From the NCBI GenBank assembly GCA_032622095.1, contig CP136061.1:137539587-137603586 (forward strand): DNA of 64,000 nucleotides, read 5' to 3'. The notes below the pieces were generated by a model. That model was not told the DNA's origin. It searched no databases and saw only the letters and a program-made list of their open reading frames with translations. Shown piece by piece: positions 12,051 to 25,162 of this stretch (the stretch's first letter is position 1; every line of letters begins with the position of its first letter). This stretch comes from Siphonodentalium dalli. Lineage: Eukaryota; Mollusca; Scaphopoda; Gadilida; Siphonodentaliidae. The position numbers were made by a program, and so were the translations under genes.

Positions 12051-12731
12051 GGCTACAGCCCTGATGGATGGACAGACGGTAGGGCGGACTCCAACCCATG
12101 GCAATAGCTCAAACTTGACTTTGTCAATTTGAGCTAAAAAGGGTCATAAATCCAACAAAAATCAATGGACTGGAACCATAATAAAACTTTCCTCAACAAG
12201 TTTCATTTTGATTGCATAACTTGAACTGCAGTTAACGTCCAGACAAGCAATCAGAGAGATACCCTCCACAAATGGCTAGATAGACAAAATAGTCCTCCAA
12301 AATTTTTGTGGGACATAAATGCCAACAACATTTGCCCCTCTTTTAAAACCTCCATACCAATTTCATTCAGAACCAATAACCCATGGCCGAGACATATGCT
12401 CGGACAGATGGACGGACAGATGGTTGCAGTATACCCCCACCCCCCAATTTTCTTCAAAAAGTGACGGTATAATAATTTTATGAATTTTACAAGGTAAAAA
12501 TAAGTATATAGAATAGAGAACAAACAAATTACATGAGTTCCAAGCATTACTGTTCAAGTTATGACATGTTTGTTGTTCAAGTTATGGCATGAGAAGACAT
12601 CGGGTGGGAGTACAGCCGCCCCGACAGATAGCTCGACAGATGCCCCAACAGATGTACGGATGGACAGGTCCAAAACAGTATACCCCCCTTTTTATTAAAA
12701 AGGGGTATAAATACCAAATAAAGTAACATAC

Positions 12732-12858
12732 CTTTCAGCAAGGTCTGAAGATGTGGGCTAAAACCATGGCCAATAAGAGTCTCTATGTATGTAGAGATAT
12801 CATCATGGTAGTGATCTGTCAGTATAATATCAAGAGCTTCTACCACTACTCCTTTAGC
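12732..12858 (-). CDS. Exon 11 of the same gene (alpha-solenoid)
   Basis: The exon is 127 bp, with acceptor TTCTTTCCAG and donor GTATGT. It has 42 codons plus one base. It reads AKGVVVEALDIILTDHYHDD, then ISTYIETLIGHGFSPHLQTL, then LK. It is helical and joins SMAK of exon 10 without a break. The SINE at 12938-13250 lies about 80 bp upstream of its acceptor. Confidence 0.84.
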
Positions 12859-12937
12859 CTGGAAAGAATTCAATATGTATATCTTAATATTGACATATAG
12901 CCTACGGCAGTGAACACATAAGTTGGGGTAAGATTGA

Positions 12938-13250
12938 TTGATTGATTGATTGATTGGGGTTTATTGTCGCTTTAGCAACTAAGGCCATATCACGACATTG
13001 CCAGTTTTAGTGGTGGAGGAAATCCGCACACTTGCGACTAATCTAACAGTGATTTTAATGGCTGATAAACTCGTCAACCATGTGTGGCAAACCACCAGCC
13101 ATCGGCGAGTAACTGGTAACTCCACCAGATAACGATTTCGAGTTACAAAGTCCACGATGGAAACATGTGGATTTGAACCCTTATCGCCAGCGCTGGAGGG
13201 CGAAACGGCTTGGAGTTGTACCCCTAACCGATTGAGCCACCGAGGCCCCC
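12938..13250 (-). mobile_element. tRNA-headed SINE with 14-bp TSD
   Basis: Read on the minus strand, the 5' end is GGGGGCCTCGGTGGCTCAAT, an A-box-like segment. GGGTTCAAATCC follows as a B box about 60 bp later, then a body of about 200 bp, and an (ATTG/CAAT)n tail at the plus-strand left edge. TGGGGTAAGATTGA flanks both sides (12924-12937 and 13251-13264). This is the layout of a tRNA-derived SINE mobilised by a LINE, probably young because the duplication is intact. Confidence 0.88.
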
Positions 13251-14061
13251 TGGGGTAAGATTGAATAATACATGTTTTAGTTATAATAACACCTATCTTT
13301 TTCTCTCTCAATTTCAATTCTGTTTGGATAAGACCCAACAATATCTTACTTACTTGTATCTATTTCTCAATAAAGATGTAAGTGGACAATTCACCGGCAT
13401 AACATTCCGGGAGTCGATTGTCCCCAGGCAAATTTACCTCAAGTGGGCATAATACTGTGTGTCCTTGCATGCCGATCATTGCTCAGTGAATTGACAGTGT
13501 TCATTTCCGAAAGTTGGCAGAGTAAAAAGTGGTCGCTTTGATGCATTTTTTAATAATAAAAGATGCCAAACAATAATTTCTTTCCAAATTGTTGCCGAAA
13601 TAACATATCTGTGGTAATGTTGCTTCACCTATAATAATCAGATGATTAATAGCTTTCAGCTATCGGCAAACTTCAAATTCAATATTATAACATCAAACTG
13701 CCAATGCAACCATGTTAAATTCATATAGTATGCAATTTGTATTTCCCAATTAGGAAAGTGATTTTAATGACAGAATTGTTTGCTTTTCCTCTGCTTCACT
13801 TTCATTTTGTTTACTTTCAAGTCACTTGGGTGGCCTTGAACTTTGTTTATTCTTCCTTTGTAGGCAAAATCGACCAATAAAATTTTGTCAAATCGGTCGC
13901 AATGGATACTCGTCTAAAAGAAAAAAATTATACAGTATGTTGTTTGGTCATTTACAATTTTATACGCCCATAAATGCAACAAAAAAAACAAGTGATTACA
14001 GAAATTTCTCGGAAACAGATACACCATCTTTTATGAGTGGCCAGCAGAACTTGTTTTTTAC

Positions 14062-14158
14062 CTTTGCCATTGAGAACAACAAATCCAGTAGATTGAAGTT
14101 CGCAAGTGTCTTCAAAGCTAAGTCCTCATCATACATAGCATCATTGATGAGGAACTCC
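14062..14158 (-). CDS. Exon 10 of the same gene (alpha-solenoid)
   Basis: The exon is 97 bp, with acceptor TCATTTAAG and donor GTAAAA. One base completes the Arg codon left by exon 9, then 32 codons end in phase 0. It reads EFLINDAMYDEDLALKTLAN, then FNLLDLLFSMAK. Strongly amphipathic helical sequence agrees with the solenoid. The plus-strand ORF over it (13826-14167) is a shadow. Confidence 0.83.
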
Positions 14159-14536
14159 CTTAAATGACAAAAATGTTTATTATATTATATACCTATCAAT
14201 TTTTTTAACAATATACCAGTATTGTTAGGCATTGTTTCCGAGCTCTCTGAAATGAGCGATATATGTTCCATCATCTGATTTATGATTAGAAGTTCACTTA
14301 CATGCACATAGCAGCATAAAAACCCATCCCATGACATACAGCTGGGAATATAAGGACATCAGATAACATTCAGTTTTCTGATAATCAAAATCAAAACCAC
14401 ATGAAATTTAATTTCAAATATTAAACTGCAGTTCAGTTTGACCAAGACTAATTTCTCTGATTCGTCTTGTCTGGAACTTTTACAGTGATAGTATTTCATG
14501 CTTCGGTCCTCAACATTAGCTACTTATATTCAAAAC

Positions 14537-14985
14537 AAGACAGTCAATGATTGTGGAGTCACTCACCTGACTGCAAAGACTGAGAAGACTGGAATTCTGA
14601 AGACTGCAACAGTCAGTACTTGTCAAAATCACTTAAAATAAATACTTCTAACCAGGGACTTAGTTACAGCAAGGAGTTAAATCTAATAACATTAAAAAAA
14701 ATTCAATTAATAAAAATGTATAATTTAAAGTTTAAAAAAAAAAAAAAATGGTTAAATGTTCAAAAAATTCTATGTCCTTAAACCTCTTATGATCAATGGT
14801 CATGAGAAGAAGCTGTTTTAAGAATTACTATCACGGGAAAGATTTATGTCCCTGGCTCCGCCCATAATTGACCCAGAGACCCAATTTGAACAAATTTGAA
14901 TCCCAGTCACACAAGGAACCTCAATACCAAATATAAGCTAAAACGGCCTTATGGATCTTAAAGGAATTAGTCTGTCAAAAAATAT
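14537..14985 (+). repeat. Rep-A dispersed repeat, partial copy
   Basis: The copy begins with CAAGACAGTCAATGATTGTG and GACTGCAAAGACTGAGAAGAC. It continues with GTCCCTGGCTCCGCCC, GAACAAATTTGAATCCCAGTC and ACCAAATATAAGC. Rep-A is the second dispersed family in the window, with longer copies listed separately. Confidence 0.8.
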
Positions 14986-15000
14986 TTTTTTTATCGTCAT

Positions 15001-16320
15001 AATACTAATAATATATGTCTAACAGACCCATTTTGCCAAGAAAATTCAAAATCGAGCAGATAGTAATTTTATTATTATGATATTTAAAAAATCGCGGAAA
15101 TATCCGAAGTGTAAATCACGTGAGTGCGATCACATGACCACAACGCAGTCACATGACCGATCATCTGCATCGACAGTGGTGGGTGGAGCTTGAAATAATT
15201 CCGCCAATCGCGTAACGAGTTGATAAATTACGTATAAAATATTGCAGTCGGCGGTTAATTAGCTAGGCCTTTACAATAAATAGCGATCACGGAATAAAAC
15301 TGTTTGAATGTGCTGAATTATGAACTGGATTTGCTAGAATGTTGGATTATATAACGAATACTGATGGCTAAAATGCACTTTGAGGCGATAAAAGTTGTGT
15401 GAAATGAGATTAATTTATGCAGAAATGCAATGAGCAAGCAGAATTTCGTGTGAAACTAATTTAACTGTTTCTGAAAGAATACAAGTTATGCCATATAGCT
15501 TCTTCTTCATTGTATGGTACCAATTTCGGAAGCTAGTTCACACACTAGTGTCATCCCGTTGTGCGCTATAGGAGTACAATTAAACACAAATGGGGTGTGA
15601 TTAAAAAGGTGGTGGTTATTATACTAGTACATGTATCATGATGGCTAATATTCGTCATAATAATTAATGTTCATGTCTGTTTCTTCACAAGAAACATATT
15701 GTGTTGGGAAGTGCACGACTGTGAACAGCTTGATAAAATCCTTCCAGTCAAGATCGATAAGTGCGTAAACAAAATAATTCACTCGAATACACAATAGACT
15801 GTCGAAACTACAATAGTTATTAATTAGGCTGCTGTTTGGCATAACAACATTTTTTTTAATTGAAGGCTCGCCTGGCATTGTTTTTCAGTTTGTGTTTGTT
15901 GTTCGTTTATTTTTTTCGTTTTATTTTACGTTTTGATGCAGATATTGACTTTCTAGAGAGGATTTTTTTTAATTGTTAGCCTAGAAAAAATCTAATGATT
16001 GCCTCTAATAAAGAGCGTCCATGTTTTCGTCGTGGTATAGACAATAAAGAGCGTTCTCAATTATGAACATGCTCTATTTCGATATGTCATGGGTGATTTT
16101 GTATGGTGTTGTGACATTTAAATATAAACAGTGTCCATGCTTCCGTCTCCCAAAAGCGGTAGACAATAAAGAGCGTTCTAAATTACGCACTGTGTTGTCT
16201 TTTTGGAGGTACTTAATAATGGATCGCTAGCCCGCTCACAACCGAATACACTACATCTACTAGGCATCTTGGCATATGTGGAGATGACAGATACTCGGGA
16301 TATTTATATCGAAAGTAAAA
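15001..16320. other. Intron 9 sequence with short AATAAAGAGCG repeats
   Basis: No exon was found. The phrase AATAAAGAGCG recurs at about 16007, 16044 and 16165 with CGTCCATG-like neighbours, and a similar phrase occurs near 28154. This points to a small decayed repeat. The remainder is AT-rich and unassigned. Confidence 0.45.
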
Positions 16321-17515
16321 TAAAACAAGACAGTCAATGACTGTGGGGTCGCTCACCAGACTGCAAAGACTGATAAGACTGGGACTCTGGAGACCACAAC
16401 AGTCAGAACTTTTCATAATCACTTTAAAAGAAGTAGATATCTAAAGAGTTTAATCTAAAACAAAAAATTTGGAGTTATGTCCCTGGCCCCGCCCACATTT
16501 GACCCAGTGACCTGATTTGAACAAATCTGAACCCCAGTCACCCAAGGATCCTTCATACCAAATATGAACCCATATAGCCTTTTGGTATTTGAGAAGAAGT
16601 CACTTTAAGAATACTATGGAGGGAAAGAGTTATGGCCCTGGCTTCGCAACTATTTCAAGTGAACTCATTTGAACAAATCTGAATGTGAGTCACCTAGGGA
16701 ACATCCACACCAAATATGAAACCATTCGGTCTTATTGTTCTGAAGATGTTTAAAAGAATTACAATGGTGGGAAAGAGTTATAGCCCTGGCTTCGCAACTA
16801 TTTGATCCAGTGACCGCATTTGAACAAATCTGAATGAGAATCACCTAGGGAACATCCACACCAAATATGAACCCATTTGGTCTTATGGTTCCAGAGGAGA
16901 AGATGTTCAAATAATTGTTGTCGGACGGATGGACGGACAGACGATGGACGGACGAGGAATGATGACTATAGCTCCGCCGGAGCACAGGTAGGGTGGCTGG
17001 TTGATAATTAAATCTCTTATCTTCGCCCCTATTTGAACAAACGTGAATCCCCATCTATGAGATCCATTCATTTGGTAATTTCAGACATTAGATTTTAAGA
17101 GTTGAACTGAACTGATTTTCCTAAAATGACCCCAAATCTGAAAAAATCTAAACCTCAGTCACCGAAGGACCCTCCATACCAAACATAATCTAAATAGTCC
17201 AGATGGTTCTTGAGAAGAAATTGTTTTAAGAATTACTATGGAAGGAAAGAGTTATGGCCCTGACTTCTCACCTATTTGACCTGATGAACTCATTTGAACA
17301 AATCTGAATGTGAGTCACCTGGGGGACATCCACACTTAAATATATAAACCCATTTGGTCTTTAATATGTATCTGGAGAAGAAAACAATTGATGGACGGAT
17401 AGAGACATAATGACAGATGGATGGATGGGAGAACAGTCTGACATAGAGACTGACAAATTCAATCCAATATACCCCCCAAGTTTTCTTTGCAAAATCAGGG
17501 TATAATGAGTTCAAC
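16321..17515 (+). repeat. Rep-A array, several units
   Basis: After the CAAGACAGTCAATGACTGTG head there are repeated units with GAAAGAGTTATGGCCCTGGC, TTTGAACAAATCTGAATG, CACCTAGGGAACATCCACAC and AAATATGAACCCATT. A GGACGGATGGACGG run and GATGACTATAGCTCCGCCGG close the first block near 16985. A second block runs to about 17510. Confidence 0.85.
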
Positions 17516-17552
17516 TGGATACTGGTGGTTAAGAACATAATATTCGAACAGA

Positions 17553-18412
17553 CAAGCCTGAACATAGTGTCTGACATTTGCAGAATGAGGTCCCCAAAGG
17601 GTGAATTTAATGACACAATCCTGCAATGCGGGCTAGCATCACCAAATTCACCCTCTGGGGACCTCATTCTATGTAGGCCTCAACTGCTATGGGAGACATA
17701 GCATTAGATTGAAGTTCTCCAGTTAAAGTTGGTGATGTGCTCCCATTGGGCACCTCAATTATGCATTTTATATTCACAAATTAGGGGATATAGAAACTAA
17801 ACAGAAGGGCTAAAGTAAGTAAAAATGTCAATTTAAGTGCCTATATACTTCCCAGAAGATGAGGCCTAAGCAGAATGAGGACCCTGGCTAGTGTATTTGG
17901 TGATGATAGACTGCTGTGCAGGGTAGCATAACTAAATTCACCCTCTGGGGACCTCATTATGCAAACAGATATGTTTAGATTAGAATAATACATGTCATCT
18001 GGCCAGTTTATATAATTAATGACCTGTACCTTTACAGATATATATGCCTCTGTGGTGAGAAGAGGTATTAAATTGAGAGGTGATATGGCTTGGAAGGGAT
18101 GTTGGTTGATGGCAGGGTTGGGCCTGGGCCATGTGGGAGGGGGTGGGTGGGGGAGGGTGGAATGTTTCCATAATTTCATTAAAGAAAGAGTAAAGTTTCA
18201 TAACTCTGCAGATGTTATATATAATGGTGTCACTTTTTTTCAAATTTTAAAACATGTTTAAATAAAAATTGTCCCAGAAGATGAGGCCTAAGCAGAATAA
18301 GGTAATTGAGGGTGTATTTGGTGATGCTAGCCTGTTGTATGAGGTAGCAACACTAAATTCACCATCTGGGGACTTCATTCTGCAAATGTCAGACACACTA
18401 TGTCCAGGCTTG
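17553..18412. repeat. R1 palindromic repeat copy
   Basis: The copy begins CAAGCCTGAACATAGTG and ends with the inverse, CACTATGTCCAGGCTTGG. It holds three hairpin segments around 17580-17670, 17860-17960 and 18275-18385. The part at about 17965-18265, including a G-rich run (GGGAGGGGGTGGGTGGGGG), does not match other R1 copies and may be an unbounded insertion. Confidence 0.8.
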
Positions 18413-18892
18413 GAGAAATGAACAATGGACTATTCCTTGTAGACTCTGGTAGAATAGTTGTTTAGCTAATGTCATGTCTTGTAATGACAGATGGTAAACT
18501 GGTCTGAAGCAAGCAGTCTTCAGCAGAGTATCGGGTGACCACACTATGATAAATTGGCTTTTTCAATAATACAGGCTTCAGTGTTCTCTTAAAAATTAAT
18601 AGTGCATAGCAAAGAAGTGTGAATTATAAAGGGCCATAACTCTGTTAAAATATATCGGATCAAACCCATATTTTAACTTGATCTGTATATAAGTGTCAAA
18701 AATTCATATACCAAATTTGGTGTTGATCAGATGAAAAATGTTTGAGTAATCCTGTCTTGGATGAATTCTATATCAAAACAAGAGTGGAAGGGGTTAAATA
18801 AACAATACAAAAATCCATACAGATGAAGAACATGCTAAAAAAAATCTAGGTAAGAAATATGAGGCTGTGATGTGTCCTAAACAAAAATTAAA

Positions 18893-19460
18893 GGTCAAAA
18901 TGCAAAAATTAAATTTTTTGTTTTTAAAGTTATGTCCCTGGCTCTGCCCCTATTCGACCCAGTGACCCCATTTGAACAAATCTGAACCCCAGTCACCCAA
19001 GGTATCTCTGTACCAAATATAAGCTAAATCGGCCAAATATTTTTTTAGAAGAAGTCATTGTAAGAATTACTATGAGTTATGGCCCTGGTTTCTCAACTAA
19101 TTGACCGGGTGTCCTCATTTGAACAAATCTGAACACCAGTGACCCAAGGACCCTCCATACCAAATATTAGCTAAATCTGCCCAATGGTTCTGAACAAGAA
19201 GTCGTTGTAAGAATTACTATGGAGGAATAGAGTTATGGCCCTGGCTTCGCAACTATTTGACCCAGTGACCTCATTTGAACAAATCTGAATGAGAGTCACC
19301 TAGGGAACATCCACACCAAGATGTTCAAAGAATTATTGACGGACGGATGGACGGACGGACGGCTCGACGGACGGACGGACAGACGGACGGACGGACGGAT
19401 GGACGGACGAGGAGTGATGACTATAGCTCCACCGGAGACTTCGTCTCAGGTGAGCTAAAA
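18893..19460 (+). repeat. Rep-A copy with full 3' end
   Basis: Units as at 16321-17515 are followed by (GGAC)n at 19340-19405 and the shared terminus GATGACTATAGCTCCACCGG and AGACTTCGTCTCAGGTGAGC, then TAAAA. The same terminus recurs at 25110-25160, 46295-46337 and 52388-52434. Confidence 0.85.
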
Positions 19461-20170
19461 ACACAAAACAAAAAACAAAAGCACCTAAATAGAGTTAACA
19501 TTATTCAGCACAGTGTTTATATAACATTTGGGCGCTTCTTATGTATGACCAGGTGAATGGGATTCTCCGTCGTCCTTTCTATTCACTTTGGGGCATTTTT
19601 TAAAGTGCAAACAAGTTCGCGACTGACACTGATGAATAGTCACTGAGTGATTAAAAATCACCAAGTGAATACGAGACAATCAAAGCACTAATAACTGCCA
19701 TCTATTCACCAAAGCAGACACGTGTTGGCATGTTATTAATGGCTACAAAAACAACCATTCTAGGTGCTACTAATTACTTTATTCACATAGTTATTGTCTT
19801 CTATTCCAGATAAACGGCCAAAGCGGCCACACTATCTTTATTAATTAGATAACACATTGAATAGCGACGTAATCTATACACCACACGCGCACATACGACT
19901 CCGCATTTTAGTATCGGCTGACTTAAGATTAAGTCATCGTAGTCAGCATAATAAACTCTGCTCCGAATCTGTGTTTTTAATTTGCTCTCCCACAACTACG
20001 TCACTCGTAGTTAAGTCACGGAAATCTCTGAATACCGGTGGTGGTATTATTTATTTATTTTACAGGTTATTTATTATGTGATCGGAATGGGACTTGGATC
20101 ATTTTAATCACAACAGGGAGGGCTTTCCGATTGTGTTTTGTAGTTTCTAGACCGAATAAATCCTTTAAGA
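19461..20170. other. Unassigned intron 9 sequence
   Basis: Short ORFs on both strands at 19801-20252 overlap each other and show no splice context. Confidence 0.45.
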
Positions 20171-20990
20171 AGAAGTTCTTTTCAGAATTGCTATGGTGGG
20201 GAAAGAGTTCCAGGCCCCGCCCATATTTGACTTGGTGACCCCATTTGAACAAATCTGAATTCCAGTCACCTAGCTATTATCCCCACCAAATATTACCCCA
20301 TTCAGTCTTGCAGTTCTGGAGGAAATGTTTTAAGAATTACTATGGAGGGAAAAAGTTATGTCCCTGTCTCGGCCACAAATCTGAATCCCAGTCACCCAGA
20401 AATCTCCATACCAAATAGAAGCTAAATAGGCCTGATGGTTCTTGAGTAGAAGTCATTTTAAGAATTACTATGGAGGGAAAGAGCTATGACCTTTTAAGCT
20501 TCACACCTATTTCGCCTGGTGACCTCATTTGAACAAATCTGAATATGAGTCACATAGGGAATATCTACACCAGATATGAACCAAATCGGTCTTATGGATC
20601 TGGAGAAGACAACAATTGTTGTACATTTTCAAGAAAAATCTGAATCCAGTCAACCAGAAACATCCATACCAAATAGACGCTAAATAGGCCTGATGGTTCT
20701 TGAGTAGAGGTCGTTTTAAGAATTGCTATGGAGGGAAAGAGTTATGACATTTTAAGCTTCACACCTGTTTGGCCTGGTGACCTCATTTGAACAAACCTGA
20801 ATATGAGTCACATAGGGAATATCTACACCAGATATGAACCCAATCAGTCTTATGGATCTGGAGATGACAATTGTTGATGGATGGACAGAACTTCAGAAGG
20901 ACACCCTGACAGATGGACGGACAGAAGGAAACCTCAATAGACAAATTCAATCCAGTGTACCTCTCATTTTTCTTGGGAAATTATGGTATA
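20171..20990 (+). repeat. Rep-A array, about five units
   Basis: The same unit vocabulary appears: GAAGAAGTTCTTTTCAGAAT, ATTTGAACAAATCTGAA, AGTCACATAGGGAATATC, ACACCAGATATGAACC. A GATGGATGGACAG tail occurs near 20876-20930. Confidence 0.8.
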
Positions 20991-21138
20991 ATGAGTTCAC
21001 CAGAGTGGGGGTTAACAAAATAATACTAGAGCAGCACATTTTATTCAATGTGATATTAATGACAACAAACACACCAGTGCTATGTGATTGTTTATATTCC
21101 AGACTCCAGTCTGTCAGATGAGATTAAATCTCAATTAA

Positions 21139-23789
21139 CCCTTTAGCGCTCAGAGAGCCCCAGAGCGCCCGGCTGCGTAGCGTCCAGAAAGCCCCAGAGC
21201 GCCCGGAGTTTTTGGATTTTTTTCGGTCATAGTTTGCAACAAAAATATTGCATTATAACACAAAAAAATTATCTTATTTTTAATGTAAACAATAACATAG
21301 ATGTTACATTATTAATATTTATGTTTTTGTTGGGTTTTGTGGTAGATTTTGTACAATTTAATCGACATTTCATAATAAAATCGTAATAAAACGAAAACTG
21401 CGTCGTCGCGGTGCTATTTTTCAAGTCGACTAAATCAATGTACTCGCAATTGTGATCTGTGTACAGCCATCTAATATAGTTTTATTCTACAGATTTTGAT
21501 TTACAAACTTTATTTTTATTTCTAATAGAATATTTATTTGACTTCTTTATGTTTTTGAGCTATTAATAATATGCAACTGAATTAAAAAGACCAATATCAT
21601 GATTTGACCAGCGAAGCAAATACAGTTCCGAGTCAACTCCAAGACACCTGCGCTGTTGCAGTGTTGGTGTTACTAAGGACGCCTTGTTGTTCTAACTCTT
21701 TTGGCCCTAGAAATGTTCTCAAATAAAACTGTCATTTGATTTTATTTTTTCCCCTCATTCATCACAAGATCATATGAATAATATTTTATTTTAATACACT
21801 GAGTGAGCAATTTTGAGAATTCAATAAAGTTTTGATCGGAAAGTTCGACAACATTTTCGATTTTCTCTTCAGTTACACGTCCCAACATCACGCCAATTCA
21901 GCCCAACATTGTGGGCACGGGGATTGCCTGGATTAGTACCCAAATAAATTATTTTGTTAAAGCGCATTGACAAATACATTATCTTGAGTATATTCTCCAC
22001 ACTATAATCGAAAAATACAAAGGAATGGACACATGATTCAATCCAAATTGTTTATTTAAAAAACACTCCCGTCAAGAAACCCCCACTGATGACGTGCGCA
22101 AAAAATATGTACCTACAGTAAACACGTGTTGTTGGAAATTGGGGCGCACAATGGGGACTCATTTATCATGGCTATAACTATTACCCATTCGGTAATTCAT
22201 AAATGACATTCATTGCAAATTCAAACAGAATATATCTTAGATTTAGTATTAGTATCAATTGACCATTTATCGAATGTTGTCATTGAACTTATTGATCAGC
22301 TGATGATGATGAAAAAATCTAGGAACCTTGCCGACGTCATAGCAGCAATGATAAAATACTGTAACACAAATTTATGTGCATCGGCCGTTTTGTTCTCTCG
22401 TTTGATTAATACAATTATTATTCTGCGCGCATTGACAATTACATAATCTTGAGTATATTCTCCACAATGTAATCTAAAAATACTAAGGAATGGACACACG
22501 ATTCAATCCAAATGGTTTATTTAAAAAACACCAAGAAACGCCCACTGATAACGAGCGCAGAAATTTGTACCTGCGAACATGTGGTGTTGGAATGTGGGGC
22601 GCACAATGGGGACTGTCATTTATCATGGCTATAACTATTAGCCATTCGGTAATAAATAAATGACATTCATTGCAAATTCAAACATAATATATCTTAGATT
22701 TAGTGTTATTATCAATTGACCATTTATCGAGTGTTGCCATTGAACTTATTTATCAGCTGATGACGATGAAAACATCTTGGAACCTTGCCGACGTCAGCGC
22801 AACAATGATAAAATACTGTATAGCACAAATGTGCATCGATCGGCCGTTTTGTTCTCTCGTTTGATTAATAAAATTAAAATTCTCCGCGCATTAACACTGC
22901 CAATTACTCAAGTAAATTGGCCATATCATGATGTGAAAAATCAAAGAAATGACATTGTATAACATTAATTACTTTTATTTGAACACAAGAGTTCACGAGA
23001 CAAACGCGGCTATTTTTAAATTGAAAGTGCGCGCAAATTAATTCCGAATAGTGCTGCATTTACCGCGAATTACTTATCGGCACTGTCTTGTCATTTTATA
23101 TTGAATATGATTGCTCAAAATTTCACTAAGAGAAAGAACTTTTCTCGATCGTAAGATACAATGTAGGCACGAAAGAATTGTTTAATTTATTAATTGCACA
23201 AGATATGTGCGGTGCGAATGTATTGACTGCAATGTCAAGGTAAAAAACCGGTGCGCCAAATTGAAGTAAACAAAAAAACACGTGCGTTGTAATCGATGGC
23301 ACAATGTTGACTAATTTGGACTAATAATGCAGTCAATCGTAACTGAATTTACACGTAACTATCCAAGAGTTGATAGGCCACTTGATGATTTATTTTATGT
23401 TTCATTTCACCACGTAGCCATTGCTTAAAACATTAATAAATCACCCAATTTCGTGATATGGTTTTCCGACAGAGAAATTGAAACTGAAAGTCACATCGAT
23501 CTGTTGATAAAACAAAACTTACCTTTTGTTTGTTTATTGCATTTATTGTTATAAAATATAAATATAAAACCTACTAAATATTCACCATACTATCATGCTT
23601 GGGGATGGGGATTCACAACTCTGAATTTTTTTTACTCCCAATCCCGTATACAGATGAACATAATTTCATAAATCAAGAGCCACATAACATTTAGTAATAA
23701 TACATGTTTTTCCCCAAAACTTTGACGTCACCAGAAAGTTCTGTTGGCTGGAGGTAATAACGTTAGTCATATTACTGTTGGGTAAAGGG
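21139..23789. mobile_element. TTAA-flanked (piggyBac-like) non-autonomous element, 2.65 kb
   Basis: TTAA lies on both sides (21135-21138 and 23790-23793). The terminal sequences are CCCTTTAGCGC on the left and, inverted on the right, CCCTTTACCCAAC, so the shared TIR is CCCTTTA. A TTAA target with CCC termini is the piggyBac pattern. There is no transposase ORF. It contains a near 460-bp internal tandem repeat and a short pair of GCCCCAGAGCGCCCGG at the left end. Confidence 0.72.
21962..22900 (+). repeat. Two tandem units of about 460 bp inside the TTAA element
   Basis: GCGCATTGACAA-like starts lie at 21962, 22427 and 22886 (periods 465 and 459). Both units contain TTGAGTATATTCTCCACA, GGAATGGACACA, TCAATTGACCATTTATCGA, ACCTTGCCGACGTCA and GTTTTGTTCTCTCGTTTGAT. 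Their ORFs (22213-22446, 22777-22962) are repeat-derived. Confidence 0.85.
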
Positions 23790-23799
23790 TTAATGACAT

Positions 23800-24060
23800 G
23801 TGTAGGCTAGTTGGAGGGGCTGGTTTTTAAAAAAGAAATATTTAATTGAGCAACGAATTAAATCTCAATTAAAAATAAATATAAAACAAAAAAATAAACA
23901 GTTATAAATATTCAATTTTTTTTTTATTTTCTTATTATTTTTTTTATTATTATTTTTATTTATTTATTTATTTATTTTTTTGTTAACTCGTTTGGGACGT
24001 GATTCTTTTGAGAAAACATTACTCACAGACATGATTGTTTACAGAAATGCTTACTTTAAA
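23800..24060. repeat. Low-complexity A/T tract
   Basis: A TTTATTATTATTTATTTATT-type tract around 23915-23985 sits in AT-rich sequence. Confidence 0.7.
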
Positions 24061-24082
24061 ATAATTTTATATCGGCAGTTTA

Positions 24083-24800
24083 TTCAATGTTGGGTAAGAC
24101 CATTTGCCATGGCAGAATTCTCCACGTGAGAACTCATACTATATGGGTGATCATTCGTAGTCTATAAATCTTCTAGAAATTTTGGGTAGATACCATCAAA
24201 TTGCGACCGGTTGCCATAGCAACCTATTTTCGGAAATTTATGCGTTAGGGGGCTGTAATGTCGCTATATGACAATATGTTTGTGACATTTTTAATCAAAT
24301 ATAAACGATTTCCGAAGTTATATGAGCCAGGAATATTTTGCCAACATCTGGAACTAGCCTTGCTCGAAAATCACCCAACACCGACAGAGGTGCCATTCAA
24401 AATGGCCGCCAAAGCCCCGTTTTCTAACATTAAAATGCTTACTTTTATATCGATCATTTTATAGCAATGCATGCGTTAATTTAATGCTGGGTCAGACCAT
24501 TTGTCATGACAGAATTCTCCATGTGACAACTCATAATATGGGTGATCATCCATAGTCTATAAATCTTCCAAAAATTGTGGTTAGTTACCACCAAATTGCG
24601 ACCGGTCAACATGGCAACCGATTTTTGGAAAATTATGCGTTTGGGGGCTGTAATTTCGCTATACGAGATGTCTGCATGCGACATTTTGAATCAAATGTAA
24701 TTCATTTCCAAAGAAATAGGATCCAGGAATATACTTACATTGCCCCCGCTTTTTGTTCCTTCCGCTTGATGGGTCAAAAATTTAATTATAAAAGAATGAT
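24083..24800 (+). repeat. Two diverged tandem units of about 398 bp
   Basis: AATGTTGGGTAAGACCATTT at about 24086 and AATGCTGGGTCAGACCATTT at about 24483 begin parallel blocks. Both share GGGTGATCAT, AGTCTATAAATCTTC, AAATTGCGACCGGT and GGGGGCTGTAAT. The short ORFs in them are not conserved between units. Confidence 0.8.
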
Positions 24801-24889
24801 TCGCTGATAACAAGTGCATGAAGTTGTAAATGGGTATATATCCGTTTCCCGTCCTGAGGTAATGTTTTGGGAAACGGAGTTAAATTGAG

Positions 24890-25162
24890 TTAAATCTAAA
24901 AAAAATTTTTTTAAAGATTTATGGCCCTGGATTCAAAACTATTTGACCTGGTGACCTCATTTGAACAAATCTGAATGTGAGTCACCTAGGGAACATCCAC
25001 ACCAAATATGAACCCATTCGGTCTTTTAGTTCTGGAGACGAAGATGATTCTTGACAGATGGAAGGAAGGGCGGATGGATGGATGGATGTACGGACAGATG
25101 GATGACAGATGAGGAGTGATGACTATAGCTCCACCGGAGACTTTGTCCCAGGTGAGCTAAAA
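24890..25162 (+). repeat. Rep-A copy, 3' part
   Basis: The copy runs from TTATGGCCCTGGATTC through TTTGAACAAATCTGAATGTG and a GGATGGATGGATG run to GACTATAGCTCCACCGGAGA and CAGGTGAGCTAAAA. Confidence 0.85.

Noticed and set aside
13826-14167. Plus-strand ORF of 113 codons
   Set aside because: It lies antisense to exon 10 and has no splice or start context.
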